DNA of 64,000 nucleotides from Heterobilharzia americana (taxonomy: Eukaryota; Platyhelminthes; Trematoda; Strigeidida; Schistosomatidae): the NCBI GenBank assembly GCA_944470555.2, contig OX104127.1, forward strand, positions 55,956,140 through 56,020,139, written 5' to 3'. The notes under the pieces were generated by a model. The model was not told the origin of the DNA. It did no database searches and worked only from the letters and a program-made list of their open reading frames with translations. Both the position numbers and the translations under genes were made by a program. Positions 1-11,593 of the stretch are shown piece by piece; position 1 is the first letter of the stretch; every line of letters begins with the position of its first letter.

Positions 1-599
1 AGAAATAACCCCAGCCATGTTGAGGAGGTACGAAAATTTGCAACAGAAAAGCTAACGGACTGGTGGAAGAGCAAATCCTGAGAGACCGAAGAACTTAAAT
101 CCACTTGCTCCCAACTGCTGCAGAGGAGGAAGTGACCCTGCTGTAACCCACGAGATCAACCACCAGACAAATGACAAGTGCAAATTAAGCTTGCTTGCCG
201 TCACCACTAGGGGACTCAATCAGAGGAATTCATAGTACGGCCAGTACCGGGACCAGGTTAAACCTTTTTTCTCAGGAATATGTGCCTTGTGGAGTGTTTT
301 ACCATAGAATTTGGTTGCGGCCTATTGAGTAGGCTCATGTAAAAATAAAGTTTGAAAGTTGTGTTCATTCATCTGGCTTTCCAGTGCTAGGTTGATGATA
401 CTGCCGAGGTATTTCGCTCGCTACAACTTACTTGGAAATTACTAATAACCGTCTTTTCATTCTGATCCACTTGCTTTGCCAGCCTACTTGTCGCTGGCAA
501 ATATGTTCATAATGTCTGCCCTTGTCTCATAGGAATGTCCTGCGTACCGTTTTACACTCTTCCATTATTCATATTCAGGCACTAATACTGATAGCAATG
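1..599. other. No supported gene; old repeat debris
   Basis: I see no long reading frame. The stretch at 300-430 contains an AATAAAG-like signal followed by T-rich sequence, which would fit the end of an LTR or a 3' UTR, but I could not match it to another copy in the window. The first 150 bases can be read as a short charged peptide that resembles retroelement coding remnants, without a diagnostic motif. Confidence 0.3.
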
Positions 600-830
600 A
601 CGAAATGCTCTAAATCTTCCCATCAACCCATGGCTCCGTAGCCGACTCACTCAATACTCATCTCAGAAAGGCCAGGGGTGGGAAAGAGGAGCGGACTTCC
701 TTGCCCACCACAGGAGCAAAACCAGACAACGGGAACCGAGCGGCAAAACTAGACACTAGAGCTCAGGAAAGACCAGTGCCCCTTACTCTCACCACTCGTG
801 TTGGATAAACTCGTTTAATGTGGCGCAGAC
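600..830 (+). repeat. CR1-like LINE 3' UTR relic
   Basis: This stretch has the same order of short blocks as the 3' UTR of the CR1-like element that ends near 12860 and of the copy near 30180: a GCAGGAG-type block, then an 'AACCGAGCGGCAAAACTAGA' type block, then a 'CTCTCACCA' block before 'TTGGAT'. Similarity is clear but diverged, and no coding part is attached. I infer a strongly 5'-truncated, old LINE insertion. Confidence 0.45.
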
Positions 831-1509
831 TAAATCAAAATAATGTGCTTATTGCTGTTGTATATAACTGCAGCCCACTTTCGAATATTGGGTGTCCTGG
901 CGGCTATCGTATATTGAAATTCAGAAAGCATTAGCCCTTGGAACGAGAAGAAGCGAAAGTCTAGATAATGTGCACGAATATATTATTAACTTGGTCTTTC
1001 GCATGATTCAGAATAAAGACTGACATGAGACAGAACAAAAAATCACAACACCCAGTAAAGTTTGTCTGTAGTGTTGCTAAAAAGTGGTACATTTTATGCA
1101 TGCAACTACACGATGAGAAGCTTGTAAGTATCCTTGAGTGAGAGAAGCCAGTGATTCATCATGCCTGACTAGTAAAAATTGGAATCATAACCTTGATGCC
1201 AGAGGAGGGTCACATTCAACACTCCAAAAACAATCCAGGATACCTGAGCCTGTAGGTAAGTCAGGCTGAATTGGTCAAGATTTCGGCATCTCTTATAGAT
1301 GATAAATAGGTCTGTGTGCCTCTGATGTCAACAAATCACTACTCTTCAGTCGTAATATAACTTGTAAAACCGTATAGAGTATTTGACAAATGTTACATGG
1401 CTACCATGAAGATTAACTTTCGGCTCACTGAGATCCGACTGCAACGTTGTGGACGCTTGGCTCCATACGACTACCGTCAAGTGAAATAAGTAACATGTGT
1501 AGATAAGTG
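831..1509. other. No gene seen
   Basis: AT-rich sequence with stops in all frames. No motif, tRNA-like box or repeat shared with the rest of the window was recognised. A short 62-codon minus-strand frame at 1346-1534 shows no family features. Confidence 0.4.
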
Positions 1510-1915
1510 AATATATAAAATATTTTATTCTCACATGAGTAACCTAAAGCTACGGGGCCATTTAACGGGCATCATCACATCGATATATGTTGGAAAATCC
1601 ACAAGATTTTACGGGACCTGAATGGTACGAAATGGAGGTCATTAAATTCGATCAAAAACACCAGAACATTTCACAAGCTATAAAATGAACAAGAAAATGC
1701 CACTTTTCAGCATACACCAAGTGTTAAAGTTGGGATAGTTTCCGGTTACACTTTCTTTTTTCACCACCAGTGGCACCAAGGTAGCGCGAAATTCCAAGTT
1801 TTCGTTGCAAACAGCCGATATGTTTGATTCGTCTTCGCAGTGCGGCGTTACGCTGGATCAAGGTCTACTTTACCACAAATTCTTATGCTTATAGCTTCAG
1901 AGACCGAAAAAACCC
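1510..1915. repeat. Unclassified dispersed repeat, copy 1
   Basis: This segment is a diverged copy of 62070-62435. Both begin with a block reading 'AATATTTTATTCTCA', continue with 'CATCATCA' and 'AAATCTACAAGA'-like blocks, and end with an 'AGCCGATATGTTTGA' block followed by 'AAGGTCTA' and 'TATAGCTTCA'. On the minus strand the left edge carries an AATAAAA signal followed by an A/T tail, so it may be the 3' end of a minus-strand retroelement. I do not recognise the family. Confidence 0.55.
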
Positions 1916-3409
1916 ACACTGATGATGTCTAGGACCCTTAAGTTTCCACATAATCATGTTATCCAACCGAATATCTATTCGGGTGTTGTCATTCACAGCA
2001 ACATAGATTTACGCCATTACAATTAGATATTGTGGTGCAAACGAATTTAACATTTGAAAGAACTGCGCACCAGTGGCAGTGTGTTTTCCATACTGTTCAC
2101 GTTAGGCCATGTGGCATTATCAAGGAGGTATCTTCACTGTTGGGCGAAGTACTAGAGAAGTCTGTTGCATAGCCATTATTGTGAATATGTTCACTTTAAA
2201 GCTAATAGGTGAGTTGGTCCCCTGAATTTTACTGCCTGCCCAGACTTTCGTTGCCATTATCACCGTCCAGAATTTGGGTAATTCGAAGATTCAGGAATGA
2301 GTGAATGGGATTGGTAATTCTTACTTGCTGGAAAGTAATTTTCGTGGCAGCATAGTTTTGTAGGAGAGCGTGTTACAATTCCGTAATCTTTGATCAACCC
2401 CACTTAACTTGATGTGCTCTAGTACCTGCTTAACCAGTACTTTGCCTAATGTGTGGGTACTGATAACAAAACACAAATCAAAAGAACTGATACGCAGTGT
2501 ATTTGAAGGAGCTATGTATTTAGTTAAAGTGAATGTAATAATAATGAATGGGGGAAAAGTTTAACCAACTTATCTGGCTTGTAAGGCTGAACTAGGGACT
2601 CGGAGTACGTGCGTGGTAATCAACACAATAGAGCACGAAGTGGCGTCCGAGCCTACTCGGATGCGAAACAAAACAAAACTTAAAACACCCTAAGCACCCA
2701 GAGGCAAGCTAGAGATTTATTTAGTTGATTTGATTTAAGCTCGTTGTTTTAGCCCGTTATATTTTGGTGCCAGGAAGATGCACTACAGGTTATCCCCCTC
2801 CCAGAAGGTTGCTGAGGTACCGGCAACCTTCGATCCTAGGAGGCGACTGCGAGGCGGACACGCAACACCTTTCTATATTGGTGATGGAGTAGGTGACGTG
2901 TGGATCTCCGAAGCTAGTGCAACTACGCACACCTACGAGGTAAGAGAACCTTGCGTCCAGACGCAACCCTTCTCTCAGTGGTGGAAGGTGACCCAAAGCC
3001 TCTGTCCACTTTTCCCTGTTGCTTTTTAGTCTGTCGGGGAGTGTATAGGGGGGAATTGGTACAAAGAGGACCGAAGAACGATCCAAGTAGCATCGTCAGC
3101 GGCCAATTGTATCCAATTTTCGACGCATTTTCTAGGTTCTGCAATAGGAAAGAAATAGGACATTAGAGTGCTAAGAAAAGAAAAACCAAACAGCTCAAAG
3201 TAGGGGGAGTACAGAAAAAAATAATAATAACCAACCAAAGAAAAGTTTTTGAAATTTAAATTGCATTTTTGGTTTTTTTCAAAAAGACTTTGCTTTGAAA
3301 GTAGTGAACAAAACGTGTGAAAACTTTAGATATGAAGACACACTGATAGTGCATGCCAGGATAAAATAGTTGAAACTCCGAGTTTACCAAGTGTGAAGTT
3401 GCTCTGGGG
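1916..3409. other. No confident gene; possible LTR and leader
   Basis: No coding family is recognisable. At 2764-2782 the text 'TTGGTGCCAGGAAGATG' resembles a tRNA primer-binding site of an LTR retrotransposon, and the sequence just upstream (2600-2763) could be an LTR end. The reading frame that follows (2778-3029) is basic but matches nothing I know. The neighbouring Gypsy fragment lies on the opposite strand, so if this is a leader it belongs to another element. Purine-rich runs occur at 3175-3240. Confidence 0.25.
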
Positions 3410-3785
3410 CTAATTAACAAAATCGGCGTATCGCTTGGGCCAATGTACACGCCTCCCAGCACGTGTAGAGGGTACTGGATCGGTGCTACTAGAGATGGCT
3501 CTTTTAGAAGATTCAGAGTACACGCGACTAGGCGAACCTGTTTGAGAGTCTGGCGGCAAGGGTTTTTCTAGTTGTATCGGTGTAGAGGAAGGTGGGTAGT
3601 CCTCTATATAAGCTGCCTTCAATCGATCGACACTTATGGAATCCTGCCGTTCAGATCTGTCAGTGATGAAAAACTTTTCTTTCTTACTGAGAACTTTGAA
3701 AGGTCCGTCGTATGTTGGCTGCAAGGCTTTACGTACACCGTCGCAATGCACAAAGAAGTACGTGCAATCAGCCTATAAACACACC
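3410..3785 (-). pseudogene. Gypsy pol, integrase C-terminal end
   Basis: The reading frame encodes the end of a Gypsy-type Pol polyprotein. The visible hallmarks are 'LQPTYDGPFKVLSK', then 'SVDRLKAAYIED', and near the stop 'TRAGRRVHWPKRY', the usual basic tail of schistosome Gypsy elements. These correspond to the chromo/SH3-like integrase C-terminus that helps target DNA. Only about 115 codons remain. The frame is open upstream of the first Met (into 'FVHCDGV'), so this is a fragment and not a gene with its own start. The integrase core and RNase H at 13.9-15 kb lie on the same strand and may be the other half of the same insertion. Confidence 0.75.
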
Positions 3786-4570
3786 CAGCACCAGCCACGA
3801 GCACCCTGTTACCATAGGACCATCCCGAAGCCTAGCGCGTAAACAGTCTAATCTACCCCCACTTCAGCCAGTGCATAACTTATATGCAAAAAAGGCAGAT
3901 GACAAAGAGTACAGATAGCACTAGACACTCTTATACAAACCCCACTATGCACCTACCTAGGTTAAATAAACTGCCGAAAAGGCAATTAAGCAGCCAAGCC
4001 AATAGACGAAAAAGGAATACGAATAGCCGAGAGACCATTGCACCCTCGCAAAGTCACACTAGGGAAAATGCCAAACGTTATTTCTCAGGTCATCCTATGA
4101 CCAAGTCAAATAACTACTCTCCAGGCGATCCACACTTCTTAACACTTCCACGGTCACTAGCAGACACACATCACGGCCGGACCCCTCAGCGATCATAGTT
4201 ATTGGATAGTTAGTAAAGTGGTAGTCACAGACTATGCTTTCCGCCTCACCCATACGCCGCAAAACGTGGGTCATACGCCACACAAGGACAAACTTACAAC
4301 AGATCCCCTAAAGAAAATCTTGGGGAATATGAATTTGGCTATGACCGAAATGCATACAGCAACCAGCGGATAGGTGTGCCACACAACTTACCAATCCCCG
4401 TTACTTCTTATGAACGGGGTTTTTCGGACAGCCTACGGCTGCAACGCCACCAGCAATGCAGGTGATTTGGATGCTGCCGGATCATCTGCTCTCTACCCTG
4501 ACCAACAGTTTCTATACCAATCATAACTTGGTGAATACCTCGCTCCTTCCGAGGTAAACAGTACCAAATC
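3786..4570 (+). other. Possible ORF1 remnant of LINE A
   Basis: The region between the Gypsy fragment and the endonuclease of LINE A contains a basic, Ser/Thr/Asn-rich frame (3884-4198) with many Arg and Lys. This is compatible with a decayed nucleic-acid-binding ORF1 but has no zinc-finger or RRM pattern I can defend. Its position just 5' of the endonuclease is the main reason for the call. It could equally be 5' UTR. Confidence 0.25.
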
Positions 4571-4689
4571 GTTGCCCTGTACAAAAGGTCATGAGATCGC
4601 TGGCACGATGTACGCAAAAGACCCACAAGAAATGTGCAGAAGTGCTGACTTTTCTCGAGATATATCCAAACATTTCTGTACTCTTAGCT

Positions 4690-5565
4690 CGCTCTCGTTT
4701 TGCCTGATTAACGCCCGCTCTATACGCAACAAAATGAAGGAGATTATGCTGCTATCTCTGATGTGATCCATCCGTGATAATGGTTACGGAAACATGGTGT
4801 ACCTCTGATATTTGTGACGCAGAGATCTCCATCGACAACTATTCCTTGTTCAGGAAGGACAGACTACATGGTAGGGGAGGAGGGTGCATTATCTATATAA
4901 AGTCCGACATCACTGCTACGCAGTGCCCTACATCTGAGCCAAACGAGACTGACGACTCAGTATGGATTATCGCCAAACTTACTCGTCCTACTTCCCTCCT
5001 AATAGGAGGCATTTACCAGCCCCCTTCCCCCTCAGTGGACTACGACAACAAGCCAACAAGCGTGTTCGCTCGTGTGGCAACACTACCGCACACAGCGAAA
5101 ATTATATGTGGTGACTTAAACATGCCAGATGTAGAGTGGCAACCGATCAGCCATCCAGATCGCTTTGATAAATTTACAAGCATTTCTGAAACAGAGGGTT
5201 GGCAACAACATGTGGAAGACCCTACCAGGTACAATGGTGTCCTGGACCTAGTCTTCACAAACGGAACCATACCCACTAAACTCCAAGTGGGTACGCAACT
5301 TCCAAGCAGCGATCACAAGATAGTATATGGATACTTCAACATATCCAGCACAAAATCAGCCCAAAAGTCAGAAACAGTACTAACTAGAAACTACAAGTAT
5401 GCTAAGTGGGACGAACTACAATCGTTTCTACGCTGCCTAGATTGGAGACCCTACTTAACCAACAGTTTAGCCAAAGAACTCTGTGCTCTATTCTATGAAT
5501 ATATAGGCACAGCTCAAGACCATATTGCTCCACCGCTTCGAAGAGAAATTGAGAAAAACAGTTGA
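4690..5565 (+). pseudogene. LINE A APE-type endonuclease domain
   Basis: Recognisable endonuclease blocks appear in order: 'LINARSIRNK' at the start, then after a frame break near 4765 'MVTETW' with the catalytic Glu, 'GRGGGCIIYI', 'GDLNMPDVEW' (the metal/phosphate-binding block), 'LDLVFTN' and 'SSDHKIV' (catalytic Asp-His). In an active LINE this domain nicks target DNA to make the primer for reverse transcription. The 263-codon frame from 4774 keeps all these residues, so the domain is chemically well preserved even though the N-terminal exon-like start is out of frame. The frame runs directly into the RT linker. Confidence 0.8.
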
Positions 5566-6611
5566 TTTTATACCTAAGAAAGTACGCAACCGCATGCGAA
5601 ACCATGCCAGAGAGTACTGTAAGTCGAATGACTTTTCATTGTTTGTCACACTCAAAGACACATACGACACATTCAAGGTAGAAAGAGTAATAGAAGCCGT
5701 TAAACAAGAACGCATCCAATGTAGTAAAACTAGTAATACAGAAGCACTAGTGAGACTGATGAAAACCCGGGCAAGCAGCTCCAGAAACAGTACCCCTAGT
5801 TTAGTCATGGACAACGGCATCCTCTACGACGACCCACCACAAATCAGCGAGCTGTTTGGTTACCAGTCTGCTAGCTGCTTTGCACAAGAGGACGAAATTA
5901 AGGTCATTGGTGCACCGTCAACACCAACTCACTCCATAAGTACAGTGCTCTTCACTAAACAAAACATTTCTCTAGCTATGGCATCACTGCGAACATCACA
6001 CAGTGCGGGACCTGACGGAATTCCAACCATCTTGTTAAAAATAGGTGGCGAAGCTCTTTAATACGCCCCTCTGCAGTGGCAATTACCCTGGGAACTAGAA
6101 ACTATCATACATATGTCCTAAGCATAAATGTGGACCAACATCTAATGTAGAAAACTACCTACCTATAAACATCACGTCAGTAGTATTCAGGACTATGAAA
6201 AAGGTGATTGTGAAAGCAGTTGTCGACTATATGACGACTAACCAATTACTCTCACCAGCACAACATGGATTCCTGAAAGGCCGGTCATGCGCCACAAGCT
6301 ATCTTGACTATCTAGACGACATCACAAGCAAGCTTGACCAAGGCCTATTTGTAACTACCCTTTCCTTAGGCTTCAAGAAAGTATTCAACAAGGTGCCTCA
6401 CAAACGCCTGGCCACCAAGTTGCAATCATATGGTTTCCAAGACCCGTTACTATCCTGGCTTAGAACATCTTCAGAAGGTCGCTTCCAAGTAGTAAAACTC
6501 GGTAATTGCTACTCCTCCCCTAGACCTATACAAAATGGTGTCGTCCAGGGTAGTGCGCTAGGACCGAAAACTTTCCTAATCTATGTAAACGATATCTGCA
6601 GTGTTATCTGA
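5525..6611 (+). pseudogene. LINE A reverse transcriptase palm, mutated
   Basis: The frame 5525-6061 gives the linker before the RT and the block 'SAGPDGIPTILLK' (RT motif 2a region). After a break, 6195-6611 gives 'LSPAQHGFLKGRSC', 'PLLSWLR' and 'QGSALGPKTFLIYVNDI', typical of CR1-like RTs. The first catalytic Asp block reads 'LSLGFKKVFNKVPH' where family members have an Asp in place of the Gly. The 'FADD' block just downstream (about 6635) reads 'FAGDLKMV'. Two of the catalytic carboxylates are thus lost, in addition to frameshifts. This is a dead copy. Confidence 0.8.
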
Positions 6612-6640
6612 AATGGCACACTCTACTTTTTGCAGGCGAC

Positions 6641-7384
6641 TTGAAGATGGTCTACAGCTTTTCTCCTGCAGCACTAACACAGGGTTTCGCTCAAATACAA
6701 GAAGATCTGAAGAGAATATTCATGTGGAGCACGACCTGGCAGCTCTCTCTAAAGCCAAATGAAAGTGGCATCCTCCATTTCAATAAATCCCACCCAGAAG
6801 TAACACTACACTTGGGTGACACCGCACTGCAGACATACAACACTGTGAAAGACCTCGGAATCACTTACTGCAGGAGTTTGACTTTTACGGAGTATGCAGA
6901 TTCAATAGTTTCCAAAGGCAGAAGACTCATTGGTCTTCTACACAGAAACATACTCACGCCTGAGGTAAAACCTATACCGTACAAGTTTATGGTTCGCTCA
7001 ATATTAGGGTACTGCACGGTTATCTATGGTAACATGAAAGTATCGGAGAGAATTCGAGTAGAGAACATTCAACGAAACTTTACTCGGCGCCTACTACCAC
7101 ATAACGAAGGACTTCCTTATGGAGCTAGATGCGAAGAACTAGGGCTAGAATCACTCTGGCTGGGAAGCCTGAAGCTCAGCCCAACATTTCTCTTTCTCCT
7201 CTTATTTAGGAACTCCAAAACGAAATGTGCTATCACTTTTAAATCAACACAGGCATATAATCTGCGTAATAGCGAGTGCATCGTCCAAGTCGCGCGCTCC
7301 TTGAATAGTGGCGTGTTTTCGCTCGTCTCCCAGCTTTTGGATCTTTCCACATTGAAAAACTCCTACTTGCAATACTCAGTCTAA
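6641..7384 (+). pseudogene. LINE A RT thumb and C-terminal region
   Basis: A 247-codon frame continues from the RT palm. It contains 'MWSTTWQLSLKPNES' and 'VKDLGITY' (the RT segment after the YADD motif), then 'MVRSILGYCTVIYGN' and 'IQRNFTRRL', the helical C-terminal part conserved among CR1-like elements, ending with 'TLKNSYLQYSV'. This region binds template RNA in LINE proteins. It has no stop codons over its length, unlike the palm upstream. It is out of frame with the palm because of a break at about 6610-6640. Confidence 0.75.
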
Positions 7385-8147
7385 AAAGATCGGACGTTTG
7401 CAGCACTTCTGTTCCTGCACGCACCTCACCCCTGCTTATTCGTCAGCTCACTTCTCAGCAGTTGAAAATTGGCATTATTATTCCTTTGAACCAACCGGTC
7501 CACCTCCTGTCAGTGGTTCTTGGGCGTTTCAACTGCCAAACTGCCTTAGCTCTCGGTTCTCCTCGGAGGTCATTCCCCAGGAAATATCTTTCCTGGTTAT
7601 ACATACGCATCTGGAGCTTACGGTTAAACTCGTTGGTCAAGAGCAGAGGATCAAGTGACAAGTGTCTGAAGGTGAGCCAACATAAATTATCTTCCCTTTT
7701 CTATTCTGTCCTTTTGCTGCATTCAGTCTTCAACCCTCTTATTGTTGTTAACTACTTGTTTTCCCAAGAAGTTTATATCATAGCGACATGTCTGCCCAAA
7801 ACGCTAGACACGAAGCTTTGACACGGATAACGCGGTCGTGCACAAAAAGGGCCAATAACACCCGAAACAACACACTAGTCTGTACTAGAAGACAAACAGA
7901 GGTAGGGCAGAACACCGAACTTCTAAAGAAGTGGCCAACCCATGTTTCTAGAATTCCAGTCGCCATCAGACAGGTGACAGAGTAGCACTAGCCCGTCACA
8001 AACTAGTCCTATCTTGAGCAAGGATCATACCATGCCTGAAATAGAAGACGACGTAAAAGGCTTCAGAACAAGGCAGCCACAAGCAGTTCGCCACAATCCG
8101 TAGCACCTTATTCATGGAAGGAAGGCTGTATTACGACACCCGATGGC

Positions 8148-9540
8148 TGCAGTGTTTGCACCAAAGTTGTTTCGGTAGTCGATGAGGCATTTGCATGCAA
8201 CCTATGTCAACGATGGGCGCATTGCCACTGCGACACCAAAGTCCCCCGACAATACTATAAGCTGATGAAGAGACAACCATGCAAGTGGTTCTGGTACATC
8301 TGTCCAGAGTGCAGGAAAATGCCCGCACTCCGCACAGAAAGCCTGAAGGAGATGCTCTCCGCCACGCAAAAGCTACCAGCATCCTCGAATAAAGTAGGGT
8401 TAACACCAAAGGATAACACAGAGAGACCTGGAAACAGACCTAGAGCTCCAGCTGTGGGCACGCCACCTCGCGTGGGGACCATATTAGGTCAAGTCTCCAT
8501 ACCTCCTACCCGGCCCCAGGGGACGTCAAGCGCATGGCCAAAGACATCGACCGCTGAACCCTCTACGAAACCCATTCCAAACACCCCACACACCGTGACT
8601 GAGAAACAACCAGTGGAATTACTCAAACCCATTGGGAAGTCGGGCGTGCCACCCACAACGAACCCAGGTCACAGGAGGACCAACTCGATCATTTTGTTCA
8701 ACGTCGATGTATCGACAGACTCATTGTTGGTCGAGAGGGAACGGTTTGACAGCCGAATGTGGACCGACTACTGTCAGATGCTGGGACTCCCTCCCCTCCC
8801 TGCAACTTTGTGTCGCCTTTCTCGAGGAAGCCGTGCACCCCGAGATAAGCCACCCCCTTACGTGTGTCCCTAAATACTGCCAAAGAGGCTGAAGACACAC
8901 TCCTCTCTCGCGACAACCGGACGTTGTTAATGCCTGTAAAATTCGGGCCAGGCCTGACAAGCCATGGTCAATAAGAGAGGAGGAGAGAAAGTCAGCGGTT
9001 GGAAATCCCAACAGAAACAACACTATAGTTGTACATGGGATTCCAGAATTGCCAAGTGACCGCTCGGTCAAAGATCGGTACTTTCACGACGTCCAACAAT
9101 GGCAATGGCTCTCAACCAAAGTTGGTCTCAACAGTATACCGGCCAACAGCGTCAGTAGACTGCCAAGGCCAGCGCACCTGAAGACCATACCCAATCCCAG
9201 ACTACTCGCCGTCCAGTTCGACTCATATGCCTCCCTCACAGACGTTCTACAGCATGGTATAATGCGAAGGATCGCATGGGTGGCTCAATACGTAAGTAAG
9301 CCTAGACCCACAAGGCAAGAGGAGAGACGACAACCACCAAGACCTCTGGAGTCAGTGGTCGTCACACAGGCGCTGACCAGTGAGTTAGATACATCAAGTA
9401 AAGAAGCCACCACTGCCACAGCCCCCACCCAAGTTAATAACAAAACACAAAAACGGAACAATGCCAGTCCTATGAGGACTGGCGAGGGTAGACCCAACCA
9501 CATAAGCGTTCATCCTGCGAAAATACACAACCAGACCTCC
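8148..9540 (+). pseudogene. LINE B ORF1: PHD-like finger plus repeated domain
   Basis: The N-terminal part (8148-8315) has a Cys/His array of PHD type: C-x2-C, then C-x2-C, H-C-x-C, and a final 'WFWYICPEC'. PHD-like fingers are known in ORF1 proteins of CR1/L2-group LINEs. A Pro/Thr-rich linker follows. Two related segments come next. One begins 'IILFNVDVSTDSLL' and reaches 'LCRLSR' (about 8683-8830). The other begins 'IVVHGIPELPSDRS' and reaches 'VSRLPR' (about 9018-9165). Both are then followed by a hydrophobic strand pattern ('LRVSLNTAKEAEDTL' versus 'RLLAVQFDSYASLTDVL'), suggesting a tandemly repeated RRM-like RNA-binding fold. A frameshift near 8860 splits the first copy. The second runs on in frame into the endonuclease. 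Confidence 0.65.
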
Positions 9541-10480
9541 CCTCTCACCAGGCACACTCTAATATGTATGTACAGCAACGTTAGGGGGCTAAGAGGGAAG
9601 GTAGCAGAAATGAGGACGCTGCGTGAACATCAGCACTCCGACATCATATTCATCACCGAATCCTGGCTCTCGCCAGACATCTCCGACGAAGAGATGCATG
9701 TTACTGGCATGGAACTCTTCCGCAGGGACAGGGAACATAGAGCAGGAGGGGAGTGGCTATCTACGTAAACTCTTGTTTAAAGGCAAGGATGGTTAGCGAT
9801 ACGGCCTTAACCCAGCTCCCAGAGTCTCTATGGTGCTACCAAATACCTGCTCGGAGTCATATATCGGTCCCCCACCAGCTCCCCTACACATAAGGAAATG
9901 ATCATCAAGGCTATCTTAACGACTTCCTCTGCAAATTACGATTCCGTAGTCATTGCCGGCGACTTCAACACCCCGTCCATCCTCTTCGAGACGGAAGGGA
10001 GACGCATCAGATCCTTCAATCAGAAGCTGAAGGATGCAATTAAGACTGCTGGCCTCTCAGAGAAAGTGGGTGATGCTACACGCTGGGGACCTAACGGAAA
10101 CGCATCGCGCCTTGACTACGTTCTGACGAACGATGAACTTCTCATTGAGGATGTTTGCATCCAACCTCCCCTTGGCCTCAGTGACCACGCTGTAATCACC
10201 TTCTCCATGATAACTAGGGAGGCTCTGCAACTGGAGACGCCCAACACCTTCCCTTGCTACAGCAAGGCCAACTATGAGACCATGAGGGACTACCTCATGA
10301 ATGCATCATGGCCAGTGGACTGGACTCATCTCACAATAGATGAACACTGGTTGGAGGTGAAGAAAATAATCACTGGGGCCATCAGTCACAGTGTACCAGA
10401 AGTAACACACAGACAATCAATGAGAACCTCATGGTTAAAGCGTGGGACAGAGAGGCTTATCCGGAGCAAGAAGCAGGCTT
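9541..10480 (+). pseudogene. LINE B APE-type endonuclease domain
   Basis: The domain opens with 'MYSNVRGLRGKVAEM' and 'IIFITESWLSPDI' (catalytic Glu), reaches 'RDREHRAGG', and then loses the frame by one base near 9750. It continues as 'VAIYVNSCLKARM' and, in the frame 9898-10521, 'VVIAGDFNTPS', 'SRLDYVLTN' and 'LSDHAVITF', which carry the remaining Asp, Asn and His active-site residues. In a working element this enzyme nicks the target. All key residues that I can see are present. Only the reading frame is broken. Confidence 0.8.
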
Positions 10481-11590
10481 GGTTCAAGTGGCTACATCAC
10501 GCAGGGAGTCTGACTTCTTGAACTACAAAAGGATTCGCAATCTCTGTAACATTAGAGTGCGTAACGACAGATTTTCCTACCAAACAAACTTGGCAGCGAG
10601 GTTACAAAGCAACCCCAAAAACCTGTACCGCTTCATGTCAAGAAGAAAGTCGACCAGTAAGGGAGTGAATCTTGTCACAGGCCATGACGGGAGTGTGCTA
10701 AGCAGTCTAGAGATTGCCGAGCTTTTGAGCTCACACTTCCAAGCCCAACTCAGCACTGACACAAGATCCACACCGACTCGCCACGACACCGACCAGGTCG
10801 CAAATAACGAATACCTCTGTCACGTCTCTATTACAGAGAAAAAGGTGTTCGAGAAGCTATCTAGGCTACGTCCGGGCAAGTCCCCTGGCTGCGATAACCT
10901 GAAACCAGTGGTTCTGAAAAACTGCGCCGAGGTGCTTACCAAACCACTTCGCAACCTCTTTGAGCACTCAATAGACTCGTGCAAACTCCCTAAAGAATGG
11001 AAGAGTGCCATCTTGTCACCCATCTTCAAGGGAGGAGACAGAAAAAGCCCTGGCAGCTACAGGCCAATTGCCCTACTCCCTATTGTGTCGAAAGTGTTGG
11101 AAAGCCTGGTAGCTGACACCATCTGGGAATTCCTCAATAGGAAAACACTGTCCACACTGCTCAGCACGGCTTTCGTAGTGGTCGCTCATGTGCCACCAAC
11201 TTACTAACCCCTGGGACGACTGGACACAAAGCTGGGATAATAGAAAACCTGTACATGTTGTATTTCTCGACCTAGCCAAAGCATTTGACAGTGTCCCACC
11301 CACAGTACTGCTTCACAAGATCATGTCAGCTGGTATAAGTGGACCCCTACTCTCTTGGTTCAAGGAGTACCTGGAAGGGAGGCAGTTCTGCACTAAAGTG
11401 AACAGAATAAGGTCGGAGTGGAGACCGTCGACGTCAGGAGTATCCCAAGGAGCAATCCTAGGACCGCTTCTGTTCCTCCTCTTTGTCAACGATCTGCCAG
11501 ACAAAATATCCTCACCCATCCTCCTCTTCGCTGACGACATAAAAATTTGGAGGGTGGTAAACGAAGAAGCTGATTGTAGCACTACAAAAG
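10431..11590 (+). pseudogene. LINE B reverse transcriptase palm
   Basis: The frame 10431-11207 gives the linker and the blocks 'LRPGKSPGCDNLKPVVLK' and 'YRPIALLPIVSKVLE'. After a break near 11180 the frame 11188-11673 gives 'VVFLDLAKAFDSVPP' (first catalytic Asp), 'SGVSQGAILGPLLF' and 'ILLFADDIKIW' (the two Asp of FADD). These are RT motifs of the CR1/Jockey group and are all intact. Another frame break near 11580 separates the thumb. The preserved catalytic residues contrast with LINE A. Confidence 0.85.
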
Positions 11591-11593
11591 GAC

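Larger units (their letters stand above)
3830..7400 (+). mobile_element. CR1-like non-LTR retrotransposon A (dead)
   Basis: In order on the plus strand this holds an APE-type endonuclease (about 4690-5565), a linker and RT palm (5525-6611) and the RT C-terminal region (6641-7384). That is the standard layout of CR1/Jockey-group LINEs, which copy themselves by target-primed reverse transcription. Frameshifts separate the pieces near 4765, 5560, 6060-6190 and 6610. Both visible RT catalytic positions are changed, so the copy cannot be active. The left edge is uncertain. The right edge is near 7400, and LINE B follows in the same orientation. Confidence 0.8.

Noticed and set aside
2778..3166. 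Overlapping frames on both strands as genes
   Set aside because: Four mutually overlapping frames in different phases, none with a family motif; composition alone does not support a gene.
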